From Setophaga petechia (taxonomy: Eukaryota > Chordata > Aves > Passeriformes > Parulidae): 64,000 bases of DNA. The notes beneath the pieces were generated by a model. It had not been told where the DNA came from. It saw only the letters and a program-made list of their open reading frames with translations, and made no database searches. This document shows positions 45,611-56,655 of the stretch, in pieces (the stretch's first letter is position 1; each line of letters opens with the position of its first letter). The stretch is taken from positions 1,039,019 through 1,103,018 of the forward strand of contig JANCRA010000126.1 in assembly GCA_024362935.1 (NCBI GenBank), read 5' to 3'. Position numbers and translations under genes: made by a program.

Positions 45611-46399
45611 CACTGACCCCAGCAAGAAATGCTGCCAGGCTTCACTTCCTTCAGGAGCTGAGGGTCTCACTGCTCTCCCTGCTTGTGTTCCCAGCCATCC
45701 AGGATATTTTCTCCAAGGTCTTTGAGAAATTTGATGTACTTAAGATACGTTCAGAAGTTTTCCCTCCCTCGGTTTCCCCCCAAAAGCTCCCTCCCAGTGC
45801 TGGGGGCCAGGGGGAAGCTGTGACTGGGCAGTTCTTGCAGAGGGGCACTGGTGGTGCCCCCTGGCAGGGCTTGTCCCCTGCAGCTGGCACCGGGCAGTGC
45901 CAGCACATTGTCCCAAAAATCTCAGAGCAGAGGCTCCCCCAGTGCCTGCAGACCTGGTTTGGCTGCAGTTTGCTGCCTCTCAGGGGCTGTGCTCCTCGGG
46001 ATTGTCACCTGTGTGGCTGGTTTGGAGCTCCAGGTGAGCTGCAGAGCATGGCAGAGCAGCAGGGTTTGGTGGATGCAGCTCAGGGTTTGCACTGTGTGCA
46101 GACAGTGTACGTGCAGGCTGTGCCCAGGTTTTGGAGCTGAGTGCCACTGCAGTGTTTGTCTTTGGCGTGGTGTGGCACCCTTGCTGTGGGCAGCTCAGGA
46201 GCTGCTCCCTTGGCAGAGGAGCCGTGGGCAGCCTGGCACTGCAGCCTGAGCTGCCTGCCCGGAGCTGGGCTCTGCAGAGCTCTGCTGTGGCACCTTGTGT
46301 GGCACTGCCCCCCAGAGTGCCATGTCCGTGTGCCAGGGCCCCAACAATGCACAGACATGGCCCTGCAGAGGCTCCACAGGAGCCCTGGAGGTGCTCTGG

Positions 46400-46815
46400 G
46401 GGCTGACACCCCTCTGGAGCCAGGCTGGGAGAGCTGGGGCTGCTCAGCCTGGAGAAGGGAAGGTTCTGGAGACATTGGAGCCCCTTCTAGTGCCCAAGGG
46501 GGCTCCAGGAAAGCAGGAGAGGGACCTGGGCCAAGAGCCTGGAGTGACAGGACAAAGGGGAATGGCTTCCCATGGACAGAGGGCAGGGCTGGATGGAATA
46601 CTAGATCAGGTGGAAAGCATTCTTCCTCCTGAGAGTGGTGAGAGCCTGGCACTGGTTGTCCAGAGAAGCTGCCCCATGATCCCTGGCAGTGCCCAAGGCC
46701 AGGCTGATGGGGCTTGGGGCAGCCTGGGACAGTGGGAGGGGTCTGTCCATGGCAGGGAGTGGAGCTGGACGATTCTGAGGGTCCCTCCCAACAGAAGCCC
46801 CTCTGGGGTTCCGTG
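46400..46815 (+). mobile_element. CR1 LINE fragment with 3' end
   Basis: Forward CR1: CTGGAGCCAGGCTGGGAGAG, TGCTCAGCCTGGAGAAGGG, GTGACAGGACAAAGGGGAATGG (trimmed), TGGCACTGGTTGTCCAGAG and CAAGGCCAGGCTGATGGGGC. It ends near GGACGATTCTGAGGGTCCC, just before a large tandem array in AGAP3 intron 2. Confidence 0.9.
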
Positions 46816-46944
46816 GTTGTGTGGGTATTGTGGGCAGGGGGCAGTGGCAGGGAGGGCTCGGGCAGAGCCTGGGCTGCTCCATTGCACTGTCCCTGAGATG
46901 GGCACAGCCCTGCCCAGCGGGGCTCTGGACATGCAGCTGCAGGA

Positions 46945-48332
46945 CAGGCAGGGCTGAGGGACAGGGCAGGGTTACAGGTCAGGGCAGCATTGCAGGGCTG
47001 CAGGACAGGGCAGAGCTGCAGGGCAGGCAGGGCTGAGGGACAGGGCAGGGTTGCAGGACAGGGCAGGGTTGCAGGGTTGCAGGACAGGGCAGGGTTGCAG
47101 GACAGGCAGGGTTGCAGGGTTGCAGGACAGGGCAGGGCTGCAGGACAGGGCAGGGTTGCAGGACAGGCAGGGTTGCAGGACAGGGCAGGGTTGCAGGCCA
47201 GGCAGGGTTGCAGGGTTGCAGGACAGGGCAGGGTTGCAGGACAGGGCAGGGTTGCAGGGTTGCAGGACAGGCAGGGTTGCAGGACAGGGCAGGGCTGCAG
47301 GACAGACAGGGTTGCAGGACAGGGCAGGACAGGCAGGGTTGCAGGGTTGCAGAGTTGCAGGACAGGCAGGGTTGCAGGACAGGCAGGGTTGCAGGGTTGC
47401 AGGACAGGGCAGGGTTGCAGGACAGGGCAGGGTTGCAGGGTTGCAGGACAGGGCAGGGTTGCAGGACAGGCAGGGTTGCAGGGTTGCAGGACAGGGCAGG
47501 GTTGCAGGGCAGGGTTGCAGGGTTGCAGGACAGGGCAGGGTTGCAGGACAGGGCAGGGCTGCAGGACAGACAGGGTTGCAGGACAGGGCAGGACAGGCAG
47601 GGTTGCAGAGTTGCAGGACAGGCAGGGTTGCAGGACAGGGCAGGGTTGCAGGACAGGCAGGGTTGCAGGGTTGCAGGACAGGGCAGGGCTGCAGGACAGG
47701 GCAGGGTTGCAGGGTTGCAGGACAGGCAGCGTTGCAGGATAGGCAGGGTTGCAGAGTTGCAGGACAGGCAGGGTTGCAGGACAGGACAGGGCTGCAGGAC
47801 AGGGCAGGGCAGGCAGGGTTGCAGAGTTGCAGGACAGGGCAGGGTTGCAGGACAGGGCAGGGTTGCAGGGTTGCAGGACAGGGCAGGGCTGCAGGACAGG
47901 GCAGGGTTGCAGGACAGGGCAGGGTTGCAGGGTTGCAGGACAGGGCAGGGTTGCAGGGTTGCAGGACAGGGCAGGGTTGCAGGACAGGGCAGGGTTGCAG
48001 GGCTGCAGGACAGGGCAGGGTTGCAGGGTTGTAGGACAGGCAGCGTTGCAGGGTTGCAGGACAGGGCAGGGTTGCAGGGCAGGCAGAGTTGCAGGACAGG
48101 GCAGGGTTGCAGGACAGGGCAGGGTTGCAGGACAGGGCAGGGTTGCAGGGTTGCAGGACAGGCAGGGTTGCAGGACAGGGCAGGGTTGCAGGGTTGCAGG
48201 ATAGGCAGGGTTGCAGAGTTGCAGGACAGGCAGGGTTGCAGGGTTGCAGGACAGGCAGCGTTGCAGAGTTGCAGGACAGGGCAGGGTTGCAGGACAGGGC
48301 AGGGCTGCAGGACAGGGCAGGGTTGCAGCCCA
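46945..48332. repeat. 7/17/19-bp composite minisatellite, 1.4 kb
   Basis: GGTTGCAGGACAGGGCAG, GGTTGCAGGACAGGCAG and the short GGTTGCA unit are mixed irregularly. It lies in AGAP3 intron 2, flanked by oppositely oriented CR1 fragments. The apparent coding frames are artefacts. Confidence 0.96.
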
Positions 48333-48764
48333 GCCCGTGCTCTCTGTGTTGTCACCTGTGCTGGGGTCTGTCACTGCTCGGAGGGGTGGCACATGGGGCA
48401 GTGTCAGAGCGTGCCCATGGCAGCCATTGATCAGTGCCCCCTGCTCCTGCCCCGTGCTGGCGCTGCTGGCACCAGGAGCTGGCACACGGGGCTGTCCCGG
48501 GCTCTGGCAGCACGTCTGTGCCACACAGGCCGTGGGGCTGGAGCCTGTCTGCTCCTCACGGGCAGCCCGTGCCCGGCCCAGCGGGGGCATTTCAGGAGCT
48601 GGGGAACCCGCTGGGACCCACCTGCAGCCCCGTCCTGTGCCTGTGCCTGTGCCTGCAGAGGTTGGGCTGTTACAAACTCCCTGGGGGCAGGGGCAGCTCA
48701 GTGCCCATGGCCCCTCCTCACCCCACATCTTCTGGCACTGCTGTGCCCGTGTGAGCTCAGCTGC

Positions 48765-49135
48765 ACGTTTAAGGCTGGAGAAGCCCTCTAAGGTCATCAA
48801 GTCCAACCATCAACCAGCACCACCACCGTGTTCACCACTGAACTGTATCCTCAGCTGCCCCTCCACGTTTTTGAACCCTTCCGGGGATAGTGACTTGGTT
48901 CACCTTCAGCTGAAGGTGACCCCTTCCCTTTTTGTGGAAAAGGGATACCTGATATCCATCCCAAACCTTCCCTGGTGCAATCTGAGGATGTTCCCTCTTG
49001 TCCTGCCCTTAGTTACCTGGGAGCAGAGCCCATTCCCCACCTGGCTGCACCCTGCTGTCAGGGAGTTGTGGAATGAGAGGGTCCCCCTGAGCCTCCTTTC
49101 TCCAGGCTGAGCCCCTGCCTCAGCAGTTCTCAGCA
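48765..49135 (-). mobile_element. CR1 LINE fragment, reverse
   Basis: Reverse CR1: AGAAGCCCTCTAAGGTCATC, AAGTCCAACCATCAACCAGC, CATACC-type body with GTTACCTGGGAGCAGAGCCC and TGAGCCTCCTTTCTCCAGGC. It lies immediately after the 46945-48332 array. Confidence 0.88.
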
Positions 49136-49574
49136 GTACAGAGCTGGTCCCACAGCTGAGCAGCATCACATGGGCAGGAGCACAGTGACACCGGGCCGAG
49201 CTGGGCTGGGTCTGACCATGCTGGGTCACCCCCACGGCCAGTCTGAGGGTGCTGCAGTGGGATGTGCTGCCCCCCAGTCCCATGTGGGCTCACAGCTTTC
49301 TGCTGTGCTGCCTGGGCACTGGTGCTGGTGTTTCTGTGTGGGTGGCACCATCTCCCATCCTGGGGGTGCACGTGGTGCTGCTGCCTCAGGCACGGGCACA
49401 GGCTGGGCCTGCACCCCACATGGGGCTGCTCCCTGCTCCCCCTCCCCTGGCAGCTGCTGTCCAGGGCTCAGCACCCCAAATCTGGCCTTGTGTGGGCTGG
49501 GAGAGAGGCTTGTGTCCTCCTGTACTGACTCGGGGTGGCAGGTGTTCCCTGAGGAGCTGGTGTGGCTCTGACAG

Positions 49575-50158
49575 GGCTGTGCCTGTTCAGGTGGGCACAG
49601 CAGTGCCCAGAGCCCTGTGCCCAGGTGGCTGTGCCTGTCCAGGTGGGCACAGCAGTGCCCAGAGCCCTGTGCCCAGGTGGCTGTGCCTGTTCAGGTGGGT
49701 TCAGCAGTGCCCAGAGCCCTGTGCCCAGGTGGCTGTGCCTGTTCAGGTGAGGACAGCAGTGCCCAGAGCCCTGTGCCCAGGTGGCTGTGCCTGTTCAGGT
49801 GAGGACAGCAGTGCCCAGAGCCCTGTGCCCAGGTGGCTGTGCCTATTCAGGTGAGGACAGCAGTGCCCAGAGCCCTGTGCCCAGGTGGCTGTGCCTGTTC
49901 AGGTGGGCACAGCAGTGCCCAGAGCCCTGTGCCCAGGTGGCTGTGCCTGTTCAGGTGGGTTCAGCAGTGCCCAGAGCCCTGTGCCCAGGTGGCTGTGCCT
50001 GTTCAGGTGAGGACAGCAGTGCCCAGAGCCCTGTGCCCAGGTGGCTGTGCCTGTTCAGGTGGGTTCAGCAGTGCCCAGAGCCCTGTGCCCAGGTGGCTGT
50101 GCCTGTTCAGGTGGGCACAGCAGTGCCCAGAGCCCTGTGCCCAGGTGGCTGTGCCCCA
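49575..50158. repeat. 52-bp minisatellite, about 11 copies, next to AGAP3 exon 3
   Basis: The unit begins GGTGGCTGTGCCTGTTCAGG and contains CAGCAGTGCCCAGAGCCCTG. After TTCAG the copies read GTGGGCAC, GTGGGTTC or GTGAGGAC. The last form makes CAG|GTGAGG, a near-consensus splice donor. Confidence 0.96.
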
Positions 50159-50361
50159 GTCTCACTGCTCTGTGCCTGACTGAGCCCAGTCCATCCCCTG
50201 GCTGCCCACTGAACGCTGGGCTGGGTGACACCATCCCTGTGCCCTCTCAGGGACACCTCTCCCTCTCACCAGAGTGTGCCCCAGCGTGGTGCTGTCCCCT
50301 CCCGGGGGTGGCCTCGTGTGCAGGGGCACGGGTGACACGGTGACACGTGCATGTGTTGCAG

Positions 50362-50449
50362 GGCATCGTGGGGAACCTGTCCAGTGGCAAGTCAGCCCTG
50401 GTGCATCGCTACCTGACGGGCACCTACGTGCAGGAGGAGTCTCCAGAGG
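50362..50449 (+). CDS. AGAP3: AGAP3 coding exon 3 (GTPase P-loop)
   Basis: This exon follows the acceptor TGTTGCAG and ends at donor GTGAGC (50450), phase 1. It encodes the first beta strand and the nucleotide-binding loop. The G1 motif GNLSSGKS is at residues 294-301, with Lys300 and Ser301 expected to contact phosphate and magnesium. [16 protein letters not shown] follows, occupying the switch I position. The sequence agrees with AGAP1/AGAP3 and differs from AGAP2, which has a different loop. A 52-bp tandem array carrying donor-like motifs ends about 205 bp upstream in the intron. Confidence 0.95.
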
Positions 50450-50621
50450 GTGAGCTCTGCTTCCCAGGGTGTGGGGCTGGCTGGGATCACTCCTCTCCAT
50501 GGGGCAGCAGGTGACCCCAGCCCTGCTCCTCCTCCCCTGCCATGGGGCTCTGCAGCCCCCGGCCCTCGTTTGGGGGTCCCCTGCCTGCCCCCCGTCACTG
50601 ACCACAGCTTTGCTCCCCAAG

Positions 50622-50707
50622 GTGGCCGGTTCAAGAAGGAGATCGTGGTGGATGGGCAGAGCTACTTGCTGCTGATCCGAGATGAAGGGGGCCCCCCTGA
50701 GCTCCAG
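50622..50707 (+). CDS. AGAP3: AGAP3 coding exon 4 (switch II region)
   Basis: The acceptor CCCCAAG starts the exon and donor GTAGGA (50708) ends it, phase 0. It encodes [20 protein letters not shown] followed by EGGPPELQ, residues 321-348. The Asp340-Glu-Gly-Gly run sits where Ras-like GTPases have DxxG, so the switch II position is filled as in other AGAPs. The flanking introns are only 172 and 137 bp, so the exons of the central GTPase fold are tightly clustered. Confidence 0.95.
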
Positions 50708-50844
50708 GTAGGAGATCTGTCCTCCCTGGGGTCCCTCCCCACCCACCCTGGTGGAGGGGCTGGGCCCGGGCTGTGGCTGCCCTTGCTGGCTGCCCTGGGC
50801 TGTCCGTCTGTCCGTCCGTGCTCTAATCCTGCCCCTGTCTCCAG

Positions 50845-50986
50845 TTTGCTGCCTGGGTGGATGCAGTGGTGTTTGTGTTCAGCCTGGAGGATGAGATCAG
50901 CTTCCAGACCGTCTACAACTACTACCTGCGGCTGTGCAGCTACCGGAACACCGCCGAGGTGCCCATGGTGCTGGTGGGCACGCAGG
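50845..50986 (+). CDS. AGAP3: AGAP3 coding exon 5 (GTPase core, G4 motif)
   Basis: The exon runs from acceptor GTCTCCAG to donor GTGAGG (50987) and ends in phase 1. It encodes residues 349-395: [20 protein letters not shown], a helix with [13 protein letters not shown], then MVLVGTQ. Joined to exon 6 it gives GTQD (393-396) in place of the usual NKxD guanine-specificity motif, which is a hallmark of the AGAP family. The AAWVDAVV wording favours AGAP3 over AGAP1 in my recollection of the two paralogues. Confidence 0.95.
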
Positions 50987-52279
50987 GTGAGGACGGTGGG
51001 CACGGGCACGGGCAGGAGCGCTGCTGCTGTGCCTGCTGGCTCTGTGGGCACGGGGTGCTGGCCCCAGGGCACGGGGGCCATCCTGCTCTGTGAGCCTTAC
51101 ATGGGGCTGAGGGACAGGGCTGGGGCCCCAGCCCAGGGCCCTGAGGAGGCAGTTCCTCCTCACACCATCTCAGCTTCCCCCCAGAGAGCTGCCTCATCCC
51201 ATGGAGCTGCTTTCCTCTGGAAATGGCATGATCCCCTGGTGCTGCCTGTCCCAGCTCTGCCAGCACAGGCAGCAGGCAGCCTGGGGTGAGGAGTGTCTGT
51301 GTGACAGTAGAGAGCAGGAGCAGGACATGGATGTAGGGAAAAACTGTGCTGGCAGGACAGTTCCTGAGCACTGTGTGACCTGTTCCTGGCCAGGAGGAAG
51401 CTCTGAGGCCAGGAAAACAGGCAGGAGCAGTGGGAGGGAGTCACAGGGGTCTGCTCCAGACCCCCACATTAACAGCAGAACAAAGTTGTTAAACTGTGGA
51501 TATTTAGAGACTGTGGAATGAATTTTAGACAGAGTGATCTTGGCTCAGGAATGGGGTGGCAGCATGCCCTGGAGGTGCAGGACAGGTCACAGGGTTGTGG
51601 CCATTGTTGTCCCAGACACAGAACCAGGTGAGGTCCTGGCCTTGGTATAGGCACACAACCATCTGGAGGGCTGGAGGAGGCTTCCTCACAGGGCAGGTCC
51701 CAGTTCTACCCCCCTGAGGAGGTTTGTTCACAGCCCTCCCTGGCTGGTCTTTAGGGAGTTGAATTCCTCTTTGGAGGATGTTTTTCCAAGACAGGCAAGC
51801 ACTTGGTGGCTATCTGGGATACAAACTGAGCCTGTATTTTAGAGCTGTCCAGGAATTCCTTGGCTGTGGATCCATCCCAGCAGAGTTGACTTTCTTGTTA
51901 AACCAGGAGGATTTTCCCTTGGATTCTTTAACACTTAGGGCTTGGCCATGAGCTCTAAAATGTTGGAGACTGACCAATCCATTTTATTTGGCAGCTGGGG
52001 CTGCCTGGCCTTGGTCCCCACACCTCCCAGAGGTGTTCTGCCTCTGTCTGGCTGAAATGTTGGTGGCTGGGTGCTTTGGGGAGCTGAGTCAGGTTCATTT
52101 ACAGAGATCCATCCATTCTTGTACAAACGTGGGGCTTTGTGACCGCAGGCATTTGTGGGACAGTGCTGTGGAGGTGGCTCCTCTGTGTGACGGCAGGGAG
52201 GGAGGCCAGAGGTGTGGTGGGGCCCCTGGATGGCTGGGACAGGCCCTTGCCCTGCAGCCTCGTGTCCCTTTGTTTGCAG

Positions 52280-52414
52280 ATGCCATCAGTGCCACCAACC
52301 CGCGCGTCATCGACGACTCGCGGGCGCGGAAGCTCTCCAACGACCTGAAGCGCTGCACCTACTACGAGACCTGCGCCACCTACGGCCTCAACGTGGAGAG
52401 GGTCTTCCAGGATG
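52280..52414 (+). CDS. AGAP3: AGAP3 coding exon 6 (end of GTPase domain)
   Basis: Acceptor TGTTTGCAG precedes ATGCCATCAG, which completes the Asp of GTQD. The exon encodes [40 protein letters not shown] and VFQD (397-440). ETCAT is the G5-like motif. It ends in phase 1 at GTACTG (52415), the only donor that restores VFQDVAQK with exon 7. That donor lacks the consensus +5 G and is the weakest in the gene. If the intron is retained, the frame stays open to a stop at 52627-52629. Confidence 0.94.
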
Positions 52415-52624
52415 GTACTGCAGCCCCTGGGCTCTGGGCACGGGGGGCTCACAGGGGGCTCTGCTGCCCTGGGGGCAGGAAACAGCCCCTGCACAGCCGG
52501 GTGGGACAGCTGGGAACCGTGGGAGAGCATTCCTGGGGTTTGGGCAGGGGGCTGCAGCACAGTGATGCTCAGGGAGCCATCTCCTGGGGTTTGCAGTCTC
52601 CCCTAAAGGAGACTGCGTGTTCCC

Positions 52625-52720
52625 TCTAGTGACAGGACAAGGGGAATGGCCTGGAGCTGATGGGATGAGGTGATTCTGGAGTGGGTGAGAATTCTTCCTT
52701 GTGAGCACTGGTGGGTCGTG
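52625..52720 (+). mobile_element. CR1 LINE fragment (short)
   Basis: Forward CR1 block TAGTGACAGGACAAGGGGAA followed by TGGCCTGGAGCTGATGGG and GAGAATTCTTCCTTGTGAGC. It lies in AGAP3 intron 6; its first bases overlap the stop codon that an intron-6-retaining transcript would use. Confidence 0.7.
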
Positions 52721-52789
52721 ATGCAGCTGGTTTGGGGTCTTGGGGAGTTCTGGCAGTCACAGACTCTGGGAGGACCTTGCCTCACATGG

Positions 52790-53030
52790 CAGTCCAGTTT
52801 CCATCAATTTGTCTTTATATGACTCCTTGCACCCCAATCCAGTTTCCATCAATTTGCCTTGATTTGACTCCTTGCACCCCAGTCCAGTTTCCATCCATTT
52901 ACCTTTATTTGTCTTTATATGACTCCTTGCACCCCAGTCCAGTTTCCATCAGTTTGTCTATATGACTCCTTGCACCCCAATCCAGTTTCCATCAGTTTGC
53001 CTTTGTGTGACTCCTCACACCCTGGATCAG
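52790..53030. repeat. AT-richer 41-55-bp tandem repeat, about 5 copies
   Basis: The unit contains TCCAGTTTCCATCAATTTG and GACTCCTTGCACCCCA with small indels. It is in AGAP3 intron 6. Confidence 0.92.
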
Positions 53031-53181
53031 CAGACCTGCCCTGGGCAGGCAGGGATGTCCAGTTCCCCAGTAGGAGCACCAGGACCTGCCTTCAGGGCTG
53101 GTTTTCCTGCTGGCCCGTGCTGGGTGGTGTGTGTGCTGCCCCTCTGTTTGCAGAGAGCCCCTCCCTGTGACAGGGACCCCC

Positions 53182-53340
53182 TGACCCTTTGTGGGGCTGA
53201 CCTCTGTGTCCGTGTGCAGGCAGGGAGCTGAGGCAGTGACCCCTGCCCTGGGTCAGCCTGGCTCTGACCCTTTGTGGGGCTGACCTCTGTCTGTGTGCAG
53301 GCAGGGAGCTGAGGCAGTGACCCCTGCCCTGGGTCACAGG
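53182..53340. repeat. Direct duplication of about 73 bp
   Basis: GACCCTTTGTGGGGCTGACC through CCCCTGCCCTGGGTCA occurs twice, at 53182 and about 53266. Confidence 0.92.
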
Positions 53341-53379
53341 CAGCTCTGGGCACACGGTGCTGCAGGGGGCTGCTCCAGG

Positions 53380-53380
<1 letters not shown>

Positions 53381-53407
<27 letters not shown>
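53381..53407. repeat. AC dinucleotide microsatellite
   Basis: About thirteen uninterrupted CA units. Confidence 0.97.
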
Positions 53408-53410
<3 letters not shown>

Positions 53411-54173
53411 TGTGTCCCTTGTCCCCAGGACCTGGGGCTCCTGGCTGTGTTGGCAGCAGAGCTCAGAGCAGCAGCAGCCCTGTTCCTCAGAGCAGCCCTC
53501 GGTGTCTGGTCTGTGCCCGAGCTGTGCCCGAGCTGTGGCTGGGCTGAGCACACAGCAGGGTGTGCCTGGTGTGCCGGGGGTTTGTGCCTGTGTCTGGGCA
53601 CCCAGGCTGGCACAGGTCACCGTGAGGGACACGTGGCAGGGAATGGGGTCCCTCCCTCCTTGCTGGTCTCTCATGTCCCAGCAGGATTCCCCTGGAGGTG
53701 CTGCTGGCTCTGTGGGAACTGTGCTCCTCCATCCTTCCCAATCCTCAGATGTCACAGGGACCTCTGTGGTGGAAGGGTGGGATCCTGGCCTTGCCAGGCC
53801 TTGCCAGGAGGCGGCCCTGGCAGGAGCAGGGCCAGTGCCCTGGGCCGGGCTGTGCCCTGCAGTGTCTGCTCAGCTCCAGGACTCCTGAGGGGGCTCGGCC
53901 TGCTCCCCTCATGGCAGAGCCCTGCTGAGGTGGGGCTGCTGTGGAGTGTGCCCTTCTGCCCTCCAGAGAGGTCTGGTTAAAGGACTTCATTCTCGGGGCT
54001 GTCCTCACAATTCCTGTTTGCAGAAATCTGGATGCAGATCCAGCAGATGCCAGGACAGATTGCAAGGAGCCTTCAGGTGGGGGGCCTCAGTTCTTGGGCT
54101 TCATTTTAAGGGTGTTTGTGTACCAAGAAAAGGTCAGGGAGCCCCTGGCCATGGGCACCTTGGTGATGCTTCT

Positions 54174-54708
54174 GAGGAGGAGGAGGAGCAGTGACCCAAC
54201 CCTGGTCCTGCAGGAGGAGGAGGAGGAGGAGGAGGAGCAGTGAGCCAGCCCTGGTCCTGCAGGGAGGAGGAGGAGGAGCAGTGAGCCAGCCCTGGTCCTG
54301 CAGGAGGAAGAGGAGGAGGAGGAGCAGTGAGCCAGCCCTGGTCCTGCAGGAGGAGGAGGAGGAGGAGGAGGAGCAGTGAGCCAGCCCTGGTCCTGCAGGG
54401 AGGAGGAGGAGGAGCAGTGAGCCAGCCCTGGTCCTGCAGGGCCCAGGAGGAGGAGGAGGAGCAGTGAGCCAGCCCTGGTCCTGCAGGAGGAGGAGGAGGA
54501 GGAAGAGGAGGAGGAGGAGCAGTGAGCCAGCCCTGGTCCTGCAGGAGGAGGAGGAGGAGCAGTGACCCTGCCCTGGTCCTGCAGGAGGAGGAGGAGGAGC
54601 AGTGAGCCAGCCCTGGTCCTGCAGGAGGAGGAGGAGGAGCAGTGACCCTGCCCTGGTCCTGCAGGAGGAGGAGGAGGAGCAGTGAGCCAGCCCTGGTCCT
54701 GCAGGGCC
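54174..54708. repeat. GAG-rich minisatellite of variable unit length
   Basis: A block beginning GTGAGCCAGCCCTGGTCCTG is followed by a variable number of GGA/GAG triplets and AGCAGT, repeated about 12 times. The + strand triplet part is pure purine. Confidence 0.95.
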
Positions 54709-55571
54709 CAGCAGGGACAGCAGCTGTGCTGTGGGTGATTTCCTGAGCTTCAGCTGTGCTGCAGGTCCTGAGTGCCTGGTCCCACCTTTGCTGTGCCCTG
54801 AGCACTGCAGAGGGCAGGAGAGGGCAGGCAGCAGCTCCCTGGCCCAGGACCTTGGCAGGGGTGCTGGGGGTGGCATTGCTGCTCTCCATTGTCCCCTCAA
54901 GCACAGGGCTGCAGGCCCAGGCTCCAGCATGGGCTCCCAGGGAGGCTCTGCAGCCCTGGCCAGGGACATGTCCCATCCCAGTGCTGGCTGGGCACACTGT
55001 GAGCTGCAGCCCCCAGGGGCCAGGACATACCCAGGAGAAGCCCTCAGCCCCTGCTGCTGTGGGCAGGGAGCCTGGCAGAGGCTCTGCCCATCGTTATCCC
55101 ACACCACTACTGCTAATGAGGAATGAACCATGAGGCCACCCTGGAGGGACAGCATCTCCCCAGTCCTGAAATGAGGCACCTTGAGGTGACCTTCACCCTC
55201 CTGCGTGCCAGACCCAGGCTCCTCTGCCTCCTGAACATCAGCCAGGCGTTCTGGGATCATTCCTGCCATCCCTCACACGAGTCTGTTCCACATTCTTGGG
55301 TTGCCCCACGGGGCTGTGCAGTCCAGGCAGTGAGGTGTGCCCTGCCTGCAGAGCCTGAGCTCTCCGTGCCCAGTGTCACTGAGCACCAGCACCGAGCTTC
55401 ACTCAGGGTTTCAGAGCACATCTGACAGGGGAGGAGCATGCAGAGGTCCCTAGAGACCCCCCAAGGATTCGACACCCTCAGGGTGTCCCTTTACAGACCC
55501 GCAGGGCCCAGGCTGATGGAGGTGCCATTTGCCCAGGCAGTTCAATCCCTGGCTCCTGGAGTTCCTGTGTG

Positions 55572-55788
55572 GGGTGACTGAGGGTGATGGGCTGACAGGG
55601 GTGACTGAGGTGACTGCCCAGGGGGACTGAGAGGTGATGGGCTGCCCAGTGAGGGGTGATGGGCTGCCCAGGGTGACTGAGGTGACTGCCCAGGGGTCAC
55701 TGAGGGTGATGGGCTGACAGGGGTGACTGAGGGTGATGGGCTGCCCAGGGGGACTGAGGGTGATGGGCTGCCCAGGGGTTGTCCTGCA
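55572..55788. repeat. Degenerate tandem repeat of about 27 bp
   Basis: Units of GGTGACTGAGGGTGATGGG and CTGCCCAGGG are rearranged in varying order. Confidence 0.88.
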
Positions 55789-55990
55789 GCAGGCCCAGGC
55801 TCACGTGGTGCCCATGGGGAGTTGCTGTTCCGTGTAATGCTGAGAGGGCAGCTGGCCCTGGGCACTGGGCCTGAGCAGTGCAGGCAGCACCAGTCAGGGC
55901 AAGGGCCTGGCTCTCCCTGCAGCCCTCTAGAGATGTGTGTGGGAGGAAAATGCTTTGTGCAGGCTGACGCTGTGCCTTTGTCCCTTGCAG

Positions 55991-56118
55991 TGGCTCAGAA
56001 GGTGGTGGCTCTGCGCAAGAAGCACCAGCTCTCCATCGGCCCCTGCAAGTCCCTGCCCAACTCACCCAGCCACTCGTCCGTGTCTGCAGCCTCCATCCCT
56101 TCTGTCCACATCAACCAG
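55991..56118 (+). CDS. AGAP3: AGAP3 coding exon 7 (post-GTPase linker)
   Basis: Acceptor CCCTTGCAG and donor GTGGGG (56119) bound the exon, which ends in phase 0. It encodes AQKVVALRKKHQLSIGPCKS then LPNSPSHSSVSAASIPSVHI and NQ, residues 442-483. The first half is the C-terminal helix of the GTPase domain. The second is the Ser/Pro-rich linker conserved in AGAP1/AGAP3, ahead of the PH domain. VALRKK and SAASIP match AGAP3 rather than AGAP1. Confidence 0.94.
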
Positions 56119-56296
56119 GTGGGGAACGGCCCCGGGGCCAGCCAGGCACCCCTTGTGCTCTGCACAGCCTGAGCTCAGTGGCCAGCAGTTCAGTTCAGCC
56201 TCAGGCTGGTAGCCCTGCTCTGGGCTGGCCCTTGGGAGGGCTGCGGTGCCACCCTGGGGCTTCTTCCAGAGCCCAGAGCAGCCGTGGCTGCCCCGT

Positions 56297-56655
56297 CCCT
56301 GGCAGTGTCCCAGGCAGGTGGCAGTGTCCCAGGCAGGTGGCAGTGCCCCTGGCAGTGTCCCTGGCAGATGGCAGTGTCCCAGGCAGGTGGCAGTGTCCCA
56401 GGCAGGTGGCAGTGCCCCTGGCAGTGTCCCTGGCAGATGGCAGTGTCCCTGGCAGTGTCCCAGGCAGTGTCCCAGGCAGTGTCCCAGGCAGGTGGCAGTG
56501 TCCCAGGCAGTGTGCCAGGCAGGTGGCAGTGTCTCTGGCAGTGTCCCTGGCAGTGTCCCAGGCAGGTGGCAGTGCCCCTGGCAGTGTCCCTGGCAGATGG
56601 CAGTGTCCCAGGCAGGTGGCAGTGTCCCTGGCAGTGTCCCTGGCAGTGTCCCAGG
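56297..56655. repeat. 12/19-bp composite tandem repeat
   Basis: GTGTCCCAGGCAGGTGGCA (19 bp) and GTGTCCCTGGCA (12 bp) units are mixed. It starts about 180 bp after AGAP3 exon 7. Confidence 0.94.

Noticed and set aside
46080..48806. A 908-codon minus-strand frame and a 559-codon plus-strand frame
   Set aside because: Both run through the GTTGCAGGACAGG-type array and flanking CR1. Frames are open on both strands simultaneously and no domain is seen.
50987..52279. Extra AGAP3 exon between exons 5 and 6
   Set aside because: Exons 5 and 6 join directly to give the conserved GTQD motif with no missing residues, and the intron shows no exon-like segment.
56119..56170. Read-through of exon 7 into PGASQAPLVLCTA and a stop
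   Set aside because: The donor and the exact continuation to exon 8 support splicing. The read-through would be a possible short isoform, but nothing in the sequence favours it.
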